Shown here piece after piece: positions 1 to 7,117 of a stretch of 34,346 nt of DNA. Source of the stretch: Clostridiaceae bacterium. GTDB lineage: Bacteria; Bacillota; Clostridia; Oscillospirales; Acutalibacteraceae. Within the stretch, counting starts at the first letter, position 1, and each line of letters begins with the position of its first letter. The DNA lies in contig CAJGCX010000005.1 of the NCBI GenBank assembly GCA_904501895.1, positions 1 through 34,346 of the forward strand. Reading direction: 5' to 3'. The notes beneath the pieces are model-generated. The model was not told the DNA's origin and searched no databases. It saw only the letters and a program-made list of their open reading frames with translations. A program made the position numbers and the translations under genes.

Positions 1-137
1 ATAATTTGTCGGGGACATCGCGTAGGGACAGACGTCCCCGTCTGTCCGTTGTAGTTGCGTGTAGAATTGCGGACAGAACAGGAGTTCTGTCCCTACGCGC
101 ACATTTAAAAACATCCCGATAAACTCCAATTTATCGG
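1..137. repeat. Composite palindromic repeat, copy A
   Basis: The window opens in a module reading ATAATTTGTCGG (1-12). Two hairpins follow, at 26-47 (9-bp stem, loop TCCC) and 71-92 (9-bp stem, loop AGGA). The pair is enclosed by a perfect 14-bp inverted repeat (19-32 with 86-99). A last module, GATAAACTCCAATTTATC, lies at 118-135 and is itself nearly palindromic. The first and last modules recur around 9625-9969 and 18629-18692, so this is a dispersed element and not a one-off structure. It has no coding capacity. A REP/BIME or MITE-like origin is inference. Confidence 0.75.
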
Positions 138-151
138 AAAATTACATAATT

Positions 152-175
152 AAAGGACCTCGGTTGAGGTCCTTT
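152..175. terminator. Intrinsic terminator, probably bidirectional
   Basis: A perfect 10-bp stem (152-161 with 166-175) with loop GGTT, followed by a T run on the + strand. It begins just past the stop codon of the minus-strand metallophosphoesterase gene, so it probably ends that transcript, and possibly one entering from the left. Confidence 0.8.
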
Positions 176-179
176 TTAA

Positions 180-1751
180 TTACCATTCAAAATTTTGATT
201 AAATACTTTTTCACCGTTGTTGTTATATGCTTCGAGGATGAAGCCGTCAGGTGAAAGAGTCATTTTTGATGCCACAAAGCCACCATTTATTTTGCCACCA
301 TCGATATATCCTGTTATATTCGGATGTGCAGAAAGCATTGACAATTCATCTTCTGCATTTGTGCTACCTAAAAGCCTGCAATCGTGATAATGGCCTGAGA
401 GAAGAAGACGTGTGCCTACTCTGTCAAGCTCGTTCCAGCCTGCTGTTGATAACTCTTTTTCAACATCACAAAGTGTCCATGAATGAGAAATTGCAATAAC
501 TTTTTCATTTTCAAGGCTTACAGTTTTCATCCATTCAATCATATCTGCACGGTATTGTCCGTAATTGTTCATTCCACCATATTCAGGGTGTGAATCTTCT
601 TTATCTTCGCCACTATCAAGAATAATAAAGGAATATGGTCCAATATTAGTTGTGTAATAAAATTCGTTAAGCCCTAATGAATCGAGAATTTTTCCTGCAT
701 ATTGACCTCGTGTTTCGTGGTTGCCACGTGCATAGATGATTGGTTTTGTGCCTTTTGCAACCTCACCTGCAAATTCAATAATATTTTTTACAACCTCTTC
801 TTCAAAGTCAACTCCCGGAGATGAGTCACCAAGAAGAATAACAGAATCATATTCTCCAACATAACTTACTGCCTTGTAGGCATCGTCTAACTCTGTGTGC
901 CAGTCAGAAATAACAAGAAAAGACTGATTTTCACTATCGTTATATTTCAATGTGTATTTTTCAGAATTAACAGTTTTTCCACGATGACTTCCGTAGCTGT
1001 ATTGTTCAAAAACTTCGGTTGAGCCAACAGAATATGTATTATTTCTCAAATGCTCATAAGGTACGGAAATGCTGTGAATTTTTGAGTCGGTATTGAGTCT
1101 TCCACCCATTTCATCATAAAGCTTATAGTCCTTACCATTATAACTGTACTCAACATAGCCTGTACCATATTTATTTGTCGAAAAAACTACGCTGTATTCG
1201 TTACCATTGTCGATAACTGATGGTGCAGAAGTGATTTTGTATGGCACAACAGGAAAAATGTTGAAAATTCCTATTAAAAGAGTAACTGCAAGAATAACAG
1301 CAGTTATTGTTCTTCGTGATTTGTCTTTGAAGCTTGGTAAAAATAAAACAGAAAAAGGAATAAGGATAAGAAGTGCTGCAACTAAAAGTGAATCTTTAAG
1401 ATAAAGTAGAGTTGCGTATTTTGCTTCACCTGTAAAGGCTATGATTGTGTAAACTAATGCAAAAATTACAACGAAAAATGCTAAAAAAGAGGTGGGAATT
1501 AAAAGTAAAGAATACCACTTTTCGTCACCTTTGATTTTATGTTTTCGTAAAAGTGTTAACACACAAAGCAACACTGAATTTAAAGCAAGGACAGGAACAA
1601 GGGCATGAAGAATTCCTTCTTTACCAAGTGTCAATTCAATAAAAATCCAGTTCAGTCTGCCTGAATAAAAGAATATAGTCCCAACTACTGATAAAGCAAG
1701 TAAAAGTGCAGGATAAGTTGTTGATTTGAAAAATTGTTTTATTTTACTCAC
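180..1751 (-). CDS. Membrane-anchored metallophosphoesterase
   Basis: Predicted calcineurin-like phosphoesterase with a five-helix membrane domain in its first ~170 residues. A beta-rich linker resembling the N-domain of purple acid phosphatases follows (about 175-280), then the catalytic domain. Visible dinuclear-metal motifs, in order, are SDWH, LGDS, RGNHE, ISHSW and SGHYHD, so all five family blocks are present and an active enzyme is likely. The catalytic domain should face outside, but the substrate cannot be told from sequence. I chose the GTG start at 1751 because an AAAGGA site lies 8 nt upstream. The ATG at 1760 has that site abutting it and is the alternative. The gene is a single unit, divergent from the FHA-SEDS-PBP operon. 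Confidence 0.85.
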   Translation of the reverse strand: MSKIKQFFKSTTYPALLLALSVVGTIFFYSGRLNWIFIELTLGKEGILHALVPVLALNSVLLCVLTLLRKHKIKGDEKWYSLLLIPTSFLAFFVVIFALVYTIIAFTGEAKYATLLYLKDSLLVAALLILIPFSVLFLPSFKDKSRRTITAVILAVTLLIGIFNIFPVVPYKITSAPSVIDNGNEYSVVFSTNKYGTGYVEYSYNGKDYKLYDEMGGRLNTDSKIHSISVPYEHLRNNTYSVGSTEVFEQYSYGSHRGKTVNSEKYTLKYNDSENQSFLVISDWHTELDDAYKAVSYVGEYDSVILLGDSSPGVDFEEEVVKNIIEFAGEVAKGTKPIIYARGNHETRGQYAGKILDSLGLNEFYYTTNIGPYSFIILDSGEDKEDSHPEYGGMNNYGQYRADMIEWMKTVSLENEKVIAISHSWTLCDVEKELSTAGWNELDRVGTRLLLSGHYHDCRLLGSTNAEDELSMLSAHPNITGYIDGGKINGGFVASKMTLSPDGFILEAYNNNGEKVFNQNFEW

Positions 1752-1872
1752 AAAAATCATCCTTTATGTTTTGTGATTCAAGTATATCATTGTTAAATAT
1801 TGATGTCAACAAATGGGATTTTGTAAAAGTTTTAACGAATAATTAAAAAAGAGTGAATTATTTTAAAAATCA

Positions 1873-1901
1873 TTGACAATAAAATCTTAAAAAGTTATCC
1901 T
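1873..1901 (+). promoter_or_regulatory. Candidate promoter of FHA-SEDS-PBP operon
   Basis: TTGACA at 1873-1878, a 17-bp spacer and TATCCT at 1896-1901. A second -10-like TATAAA lies just downstream (1907-1912). A 6-bp inverted repeat, TAGTAT/ATACTA (1904-1909 and 1920-1925), sits near the expected transcript start and could be an operator, but it is short. The ribosome site AAGGAGGG is at 1937-1944. Confidence 0.5.
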
Positions 1902-1950
1902 AATAGTATAAAATTGGTAATACTATACTTATCAAAAAGGAGGGACGAAA

Positions 1951-2667
1951 ATGGAAGTGCTTGAATACATTTTAAGATATATACTTTGCTTTCTTGCTAT
2001 TGCTGTGATACTTAACTGTGTATGGTCGCTTATCCGTTTGCGTCCTGACAAAAAGGTTTATGCTGTACTTGTTGATATGGCAAATGACAAGCAATATCCT
2101 ATCACCTGTTACGAAACATCTGTGGGCAGGAGTAAGCTTTGCGACGTTGTTTTTACAAATACAACCGTTTCACGATTCCACGCTGTTGTAGCACTACGTA
2201 AGGATGGCTTTTATGTTTTTGATACGGAGTCAAAATCAGGTGTTTATGTAAATGAAAAGCAGATTGAGAAAAGCGAAAAGCTTTCTAACGGTGATATAAT
2301 CGCATTCGGTACTTCTATTATGAAATTTTACATCGGCAACGATGCTAACGAGGACTATTCTCATAAAAACGAGAAAAAACAGGCTATACCAAAGCTTGTG
2401 AATATCGTTGACGGACACGAATTCCCTCTTGACGGTGATTTTGTTACAGTCGGCAGACAGAAAGGCTCTAACATTGAGCTTCCTGCACCTTATGTTTCAC
2501 GACAACAGGCAGAGGTTTTTCGTTCAAAGGGTAAATGGTATATTGAAAATTACAGTAAAACGACGAAAACATTGCTTAATGGTGAGCCTGTAATAAGAAT
2601 ATCTCCACTTTATGACGGCGATGTTATTAAAATCGGTGATTTCGCATTTTTATATGAAGAAAAATAA
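1951..2667 (+). CDS. Membrane-anchored tandem FHA-domain protein
   Basis: 238 aa with one N-terminal transmembrane helix (about residues 7-28) and two forkhead-associated domains facing the cytoplasm. The first shows SVGRS, then VSRFH and a later NGD, the typical phosphothreonine-binding signature. The second has TVGRQ but VSRQQ, so the conserved His of the SxxH motif is missing and ligand binding there may be weakened. It is the first gene of a three-gene operon with a SEDS protein and a class B PBP. The same gene trio occurs in Actinobacteria (FhaB-RodA-PbpA) and many Clostridia, where the FHA protein is thought to link Ser/Thr-kinase signalling to wall synthesis. No kinase or PP2C phosphatase gene is adjacent here. 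The strong Shine-Dalgarno supports this start. Confidence 0.88.
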   Translation: MEVLEYILRYILCFLAIAVILNCVWSLIRLRPDKKVYAVLVDMANDKQYPITCYETSVGRSKLCDVVFTNTTVSRFHAVVALRKDGFYVFDTESKSGVYVNEKQIEKSEKLSNGDIIAFGTSIMKFYIGNDANEDYSHKNEKKQAIPKLVNIVDGHEFPLDGDFVTVGRQKGSNIELPAPYVSRQQAEVFRSKGKWYIENYSKTTKTLLNGEPVIRISPLYDGDVIKIGDFAFLYEEK

Positions 2668-2700
2668 GTAAAAAGAATTTTAAAAGGCAGGTGATAAAAT

Positions 2701-3939
2701 ATGCAGAGAATCAAAGGGAGAAATGTTAATCTTGTCCTTATGCTTTTCACAATTACTCTTTTTCAGCTTATATGCTTTGTAAGTCTTATAACAAACGTTT
2801 CCGAGGAATACAGAAGTGGTATTCTCATTACCTTTGGTGGATATCTTTTAGTTGAATACGCATATTTTATCGGTGCAAGAATGATTCTTAAAAGAAAAGG
2901 CTTTGAGGTTGAATTAATCGCATTTTTGCTTACTTCAATCGGACTTTCCATAACTGCAAGTGTTTATCCTGACGGAATATTGAAGCAGTTTATTGCTGTG
3001 CTTATAGGCATTTTCGGATTTGTTCTCCTTCAATGGATTATGAGAGATTTGAAGCTTTGTACAAGCATCCGTGTACCCGTTGCAGTTATTGCATTTGGAC
3101 TTTTAGCGGCCACAATTGTCCTTGCAAAGGTTACAAACGGTGCAAAAAACTGGGTTTATATCGGTGGTATTTCAGTTCAACCGTCTGAGCTTGTAAAGGT
3201 TGCATTTATATTCGTCGGTGCAGCATCACTTGAAAAGCTTCAATCTAACCGAAGTCTTACAAAGTTCATTGTTTTTGCATTCGGTTGTGTTGGTGCACTT
3301 TTCCTTATGTATGACTTTGGTACAGCACTTATTTTCTTCTTTACATTTATCGTTATTTCCTTTATGCGTTCAGGTGATATAAGAACAATCGTTTTAGTTT
3401 GTACAGTTGCTCTTATGGGTGGACTTCTTGTGTTGATTTTCAAGCCTTATGTTGCTAATCGTTTTGAAGCTTATGGTCACGTGTGGGAGCATTTTTACAC
3501 ATCAGGCTATCAGCAGACACGAACAATGATTTATTCTGCAAGTGGTGGACTTTTCGGAGTTGGATTGGGCAACGGTAAGCTTCGAGATATTTTTGCTGCA
3601 ACTGAAGACTTGGTTTTCGGTGTTGTTTGTGAGGAATTCGGAATGATTATGGCTGGTGCAATTTTACTTTCTTACGTTGCATTGCTTGTTTATTCAATCC
3701 GCCATTCAAAATACGCCCGTTCATCATTTTACGCAATCTGTGCTTGTGCTGCATCTGCACTTATGCTTTTTCAGGCAGCACTTAACGTGTTTGGTGTAAA
3801 CGATATTTTACCACTTACAGGCGTAACACTTCCATTTATAAGTCGTGGTGGCTCAAGTATTATCAGTTGTTGGATGCTCCTTGCATTTATCAAGGCAGTT
3901 GACCGTAGCACTTACAGATACGGAGGTGTCCGTCAGTGA
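2701..3939 (+). CDS. SEDS peptidoglycan glycosyltransferase (RodA/FtsW family)
   Basis: 412-aa polytopic membrane protein of about ten helices. It has the family hallmarks: a QPSELVK block after helix 4 and, near the C-terminus, the segment with PFISRGGSS. SEDS proteins polymerise lipid II into glycan strands and need a cognate class B PBP. That partner is encoded immediately downstream and overlaps by 4 nt (GTGA), so translational coupling and complex formation are likely. The FHA gene ends 33 nt upstream. RodA and FtsW cannot be separated reliably by eye. The short PbpA-like partner favours the RodA/FtsW paralogue of FHA-linked operons over the main divisome FtsW. Confidence 0.92.
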   Translation: MQRIKGRNVNLVLMLFTITLFQLICFVSLITNVSEEYRSGILITFGGYLLVEYAYFIGARMILKRKGFEVELIAFLLTSIGLSITASVYPDGILKQFIAVLIGIFGFVLLQWIMRDLKLCTSIRVPVAVIAFGLLAATIVLAKVTNGAKNWVYIGGISVQPSELVKVAFIFVGAASLEKLQSNRSLTKFIVFAFGCVGALFLMYDFGTALIFFFTFIVISFMRSGDIRTIVLVCTVALMGGLLVLIFKPYVANRFEAYGHVWEHFYTSGYQQTRTMIYSASGGLFGVGLGNGKLRDIFAATEDLVFGVVCEEFGMIMAGAILLSYVALLVYSIRHSKYARSSFYAICACAASALMLFQAALNVFGVNDILPLTGVTLPFISRGGSSIISCWMLLAFIKAVDRSTYRYGGVRQ

Positions 3940-5330
3940 AATCTATTTCAAGAAGAGCATTATCTCTTTATCTGATTATCATATTATTCCTTGCAGGATG
4001 TGGACTCCTTTTCTATAATCTCGTTTCCAACTCTTCTGATTGGGCAATGAACAGGGTAAATCAGCACCTTTACTCTTCAGGGAATCTTGCAACTGCAGGT
4101 GATATTACTGATATAAATGGCAATATCCTTGCATCAACTAAAAATGGTAAGCGTATATACAGTGACAGTAAAAATGTCAGACTTGCGACGCTCCATACAG
4201 TAGGTGACAGTGCAGGATTTATTGCAAGTGGTATTCAGACATCCTTTAAGGATGAGTTGACAGGATATACACTTGTTGACGGTGTGTATAATCTTAAAAG
4301 ATATGGCAAGGGAAATGACGTTAAGCTTACTCTTAATTCAGATGTATGCGCAGTGGCGTATAAGGCACTTGGTAACAGAAAAGGTACGGTTGGTGTAATG
4401 AATTACAAAACAGGTGAGCTTATCTGTATCGTTTCTACTCCTACCTATGACATAAAAAATAAGCCTGAGGATATTAACACAAACACCACAGACAAATATG
4501 AAGGAATTTATATGAATAGGTTTTTCTCAGGCCTTTATACTCCAGGTTCAACCTTTAAGGTTATTACGGGTGCTTGTGCCATTGAGAATATACCTGATAT
4601 ATACAGTCGCACATTTAATTGTGAAGGCAAAATCTTAATCGGTGAAGGTTATGTAATCTGCAACGGCACTCACGGTGAAATTGATTTTGAAACTGCAATG
4701 AACAAGTCCTGCAACTGTGCATTTGCAAAAATTGCAGATGAGCTTGGAAGTGAAAAGCTCACACTTACTGCAGAAAGACTTGGTTTCAACACTAAAAAGA
4801 TGACAGTGAGTGATAAAATCACCTGCGCAAAAAGTAAGCTTGATTTGAGTAAGTCAAAGCCTCTTGACATCGGTTGGGCAGGAATCGGTCAATACACTAC
4901 ACTCGTTAATCCTTGTCAGATGCTGACTATTATTTCGGCTATTGCCAATGGTGGTATTGCAAATAATCCTTATATTGTAAGTGAAATCACAAATCCTGAG
5001 GGAAATGTGGACTTCACAGAAAAGACAAGTGAAATGGGAGAATTATTTACACCATCTGTGGCACAGAGTCTTAATAACATTCTCCGTTCAAATGTAAAAA
5101 ATGGATATGGTGATTGGCGCTTTCCAGACCTTAATATGTGTGGAAAAACAGGCACAGCTGAAATCAGTGATGATGAGGATGCAAAGCCAAACGCACTTTT
5201 CGTTGGATATTCACAAAACGAGGATACACCATTTGCAATAATAGTCGTTGTGGAAAATACAACTTCTGCAATACAAAGTGCAGTCCCCATAGCTACAGCG
5301 GTTATGAAGGAAGTAAACAGACAATATTAA
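3936..5330 (+). CDS. Class B penicillin-binding protein (PbpA-like transpeptidase)
   Basis: 464 aa with an N-terminal signal anchor (about residues 9-30), a short dimerisation region and a transpeptidase domain from about residue 150. All three penicillin-binding motifs are intact: STFK with nucleophile Ser205, SCN at Ser258, and KTG at Lys404. The length and the lack of a large N-terminal module resemble mycobacterial PbpA and unlike typical PBP2/PBP3. It crosslinks peptidoglycan outside the membrane, presumably with the SEDS polymerase whose gene it overlaps. The start is GTG, overlapping the upstream TGA, with GGAGGT at 3921-3926. The operon ends at a strong terminator. Confidence 0.92.
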   Translation: MKSISRRALSLYLIIILFLAGCGLLFYNLVSNSSDWAMNRVNQHLYSSGNLATAGDITDINGNILASTKNGKRIYSDSKNVRLATLHTVGDSAGFIASGIQTSFKDELTGYTLVDGVYNLKRYGKGNDVKLTLNSDVCAVAYKALGNRKGTVGVMNYKTGELICIVSTPTYDIKNKPEDINTNTTDKYEGIYMNRFFSGLYTPGSTFKVITGACAIENIPDIYSRTFNCEGKILIGEGYVICNGTHGEIDFETAMNKSCNCAFAKIADELGSEKLTLTAERLGFNTKKMTVSDKITCAKSKLDLSKSKPLDIGWAGIGQYTTLVNPCQMLTIISAIANGGIANNPYIVSEITNPEGNVDFTEKTSEMGELFTPSVAQSLNNILRSNVKNGYGDWRFPDLNMCGKTGTAEISDDEDAKPNALFVGYSQNEDTPFAIIVVVENTTSAIQSAVPIATAVMKEVNRQY

Positions 5331-5334
5331 AGAA

Positions 5335-5371
5335 AAAGCAATGTCATATTGAAGGTTATGACATTGCTTTT
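5335..5371 (+). terminator. Intrinsic terminator after PBP gene
   Basis: A 14-bp stem (5335-5348 with 5357-5370), loop of 8 nt, then TTTTATTT. It starts 5 nt past the PBP stop codon and closes the FHA-SEDS-PBP operon. Confidence 0.88.
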
Positions 5372-5395
5372 ATTTATCATAATATACTTAACCTC

Positions 5396-5424
5396 TTGAC
5401 ACGGCTAAAAAAAAGAAATAAAAT
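5396..5424 (+). promoter_or_regulatory. Promoter of Tyr-Asp repeat lipoprotein
   Basis: TTGACA at 5396-5401, a 17-bp spacer and TAAAAT at 5419-5424, close to the sigma-A consensus. The same -35/spacer/-10 combination precedes the LCAT-like gene at 10088. Confidence 0.72.
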
Positions 5425-5440
5425 TACAATTACAATTTAT

Positions 5441-5462
5441 CTTAACTATATTTGTAGTTAAG
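5441..5462. promoter_or_regulatory. Perfect 8-bp inverted repeat in the leader
   Basis: CTTAACTA (5441-5448) and TAGTTAAG (5455-5462) are separated by 6 nt. They lie between the -10 box and the ribosome site of the lipoprotein gene. The position suits a repressor operator or a small leader hairpin. There is no T run, so it is not a terminator. Confidence 0.45.
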
Positions 5463-5481
5463 AAACGAAAGAGGTAATGGT

Positions 5482-6042
5482 ATGAAAAAAAGATTAGGTA
5501 TACTTTTTGTTGTGATGATGTCGGCAATGCTTTGTTTATCAGCATGCACCGGAAGTTCGAGCGTTGATAATACAACTACAAACACTACAACAAAATCTAA
5601 CAGTAACAATTATGATAGTTACAACAGCAACTACTCTTCTGATTCCTTCTCTAACGATTATGGCAGCAAAACAACAAAATGTGCTAAATCAGGTTGTAAT
5701 AATTATATCGCAAGCAGTGGTGATAGTGCATATTGTACCTCTCATTCTAACAGATGTTTAGAGTGTTATTGCTATATCGATGGTGATGCAATGTACTGTA
5801 TGGATTGCCTTACAGATGCAGCTAACGATGCAAAAGATAATTCATATGACTATGACTATGATTATGACTATGATTACGACTACGATTATGGCTATGATTA
5901 TAGCTATGATGATGGTTATGATTACGACCCTAATGACAAATACTATTCATCTAACGATTATAATAATGATGGTAAAATTAGTGATAGCGAGTTCCAAGGC
6001 GCCTTAAATGATTATATGAATGATTATTATGGTCTGTATTAA
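5482..6042 (+). CDS. Lipoprotein with Cys-rich module, Tyr-Asp repeat and EF-hand-like loop
   Basis: 186 aa, family not recognised. A lipobox LSAC predicts acylation at Cys22. A Ser/Thr/Asn-rich spacer follows, then a Cys/His-rich segment (about residues 70-115) with spaced Cys pairs that could bind zinc. Next is an almost pure alternating Asp-Tyr tract (about 5845-5930), then a near-perfect EF-hand or dockerin-type calcium loop at residues 159-170, DYNNDGKISDSE. It should sit on the outer face of the membrane. The acidic repeat and calcium loop point to divalent-cation binding, but this is inference. It is a single-gene unit with its own promoter and terminator. Only one loop is present, so it is not a standard two-loop dockerin. 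Confidence 0.8.
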   Translation: MKKRLGILFVVMMSAMLCLSACTGSSSVDNTTTNTTTKSNSNNYDSYNSNYSSDSFSNDYGSKTTKCAKSGCNNYIASSGDSAYCTSHSNRCLECYCYIDGDAMYCMDCLTDAANDAKDNSYDYDYDYDYDYDYDYGYDYSYDDGYDYDPNDKYYSSNDYNNDGKISDSEFQGALNDYMNDYYGLY

Positions 6043-6075
6043 TAAAATTTAAATTTTTAGTATAGTTAAATTAAC

Positions 6076-6115
6076 AAACTCCGTAAAATAGGGAACATCC
6101 CAGTTTACGGAGTTT
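6076..6115. terminator. Bidirectional terminator between convergent genes
   Basis: A 12-bp stem (6076-6087 with 6104-6115) encloses a small inner hairpin GGGA/TCCC (6091-6101). T runs follow on both strands. It serves the lipoprotein gene on + and the VanY-like gene on -. Confidence 0.85.
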
Positions 6116-6138
6116 TTTGTATTTAATATAACACTATT

Positions 6139-6960
6139 TTATACTGCACCGAGAAATTCTTCGAGACAGAGGTTTTGCTCCTTCATTTCTGTTGCAACCT
6201 CAATACCCACATATCTCCAATGCCAAGGCTGATAAATCATACCTGTAATTTCAGTTTTATCCTCAGGATAGCGAAGTACAAATCCGTAATTATGAGCATT
6301 TGCCACAAGCCATTTGTACTCATTTGTTGAAGATAAGCCTGCGCTTGCGCTGATTACATCAACTGCAAGTCCTGCGCCGTTTTCACTACATCCTGCAGGT
6401 TCAACTCTCTTTTCAGCACTGAGCTTTGCCTCGTCCTCAGTAAGTCCCTGCAGAACAAAAGCCTGAACCTTATTATCGTAAATATTTTTTTGTCTCTGAT
6501 AACCACAATATCCTGAATATGGAGTAAGAACAACATCCTCTGTCAAGGCTGCATTATACATTAATCTGTATGCTTCTGCAACACGAATATCTGCTTTAAC
6601 AGATGAACCTTCAATAACCGGTGCAGTATTTGGCAAGTAATTTTTATCAAGCGGATAATTCTTGTTAATAAGAGTCAATGCCCAGTTATCGCCTGCAAGA
6701 ATTTTTGCAGGGTTATAATTATCCCATATAACAGGCTCTGTTGTTGCCTCCTCAGTTGTCTCCTCCGGCGCAGTTGTTTCCTCATCAACTACATCTGAAG
6801 GTGCTTCCGTTACGATTTCCTCTTCTGTTGTAGTCTCAATAGGTGCTGTGTTGTAGTCACCACCACGACAAAAGGCGAAATACAGTATTAAAAGTGAGCC
6901 TAAAATTATAACAAGTGAGATTAAAAGTATTCCACGGATTTTTAACTGTCTTTTTTTCAT
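6139..6960 (-). CDS. VanY-like D,D-carboxypeptidase homologue with altered active site
   Basis: 273 aa with an N-terminal membrane anchor (about residues 8-28), a Thr/Glu-rich linker, and a peptidase M15B domain from about residue 90. In this family a motif SxHxxGxAxD supplies a zinc His and Asp, and E-P-W-H supplies the general base Glu and the second zinc His. Here the first reads CSENGAGLAVD, with Asn194 in place of His and Asp201 kept. The second reads YQPWHWRYVG, with Gln244 in place of Glu and His247 kept. Both changes are read directly from the codons. The fold is intact, so a pseudoenzyme with a binding or scaffold role is plausible. The start at 6960 precedes a basic-hydrophobic anchor. 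Longer in-frame upstream starts add an implausible extension. Confidence 0.85.
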   Translation of the reverse strand: MKKRQLKIRGILLISLVIILGSLLILYFAFCRGGDYNTAPIETTTEEEIVTEAPSDVVDEETTAPEETTEEATTEPVIWDNYNPAKILAGDNWALTLINKNYPLDKNYLPNTAPVIEGSSVKADIRVAEAYRLMYNAALTEDVVLTPYSGYCGYQRQKNIYDNKVQAFVLQGLTEDEAKLSAEKRVEPAGCSENGAGLAVDVISASAGLSSTNEYKWLVANAHNYGFVLRYPEDKTEITGMIYQPWHWRYVGIEVATEMKEQNLCLEEFLGAV

Positions 6961-6994
6961 ATTTACATCCCTAAACATATTAATATATGTATAT

Positions 6995-7023
6995 AGTTTA
7001 TTCTTTTTTCTGCCGTATGTCAA
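6995..7023 (-). promoter_or_regulatory. Promoter of VanY-like gene
   Basis: On the minus strand TTGACA (7018-7023), a 17-bp spacer and TAAACT (6995-7000) lie 35 nt upstream of the start codon. The space up to 7118 must also hold the promoter of the divergent M28 peptidase gene; I see only a poor candidate there, with TACAAT at 7073-7078. Confidence 0.55.
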
Positions 7024-7117
7024 TATTTGCAAAATTTTTAAAATAAATAGTGACTTAACAAAAAAAGTGTGATACAATAAGAAAGAATATACACTTGTAT
7101 CATAGGGGGTTTCTGAT

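Noticed and set aside
5845..5930. Tandem GAYTAY nucleotide repeat considered as a CRISPR or minisatellite
   Set aside because: It is a 6-nt codon-pair repeat in frame within a protein gene, with no spacers.
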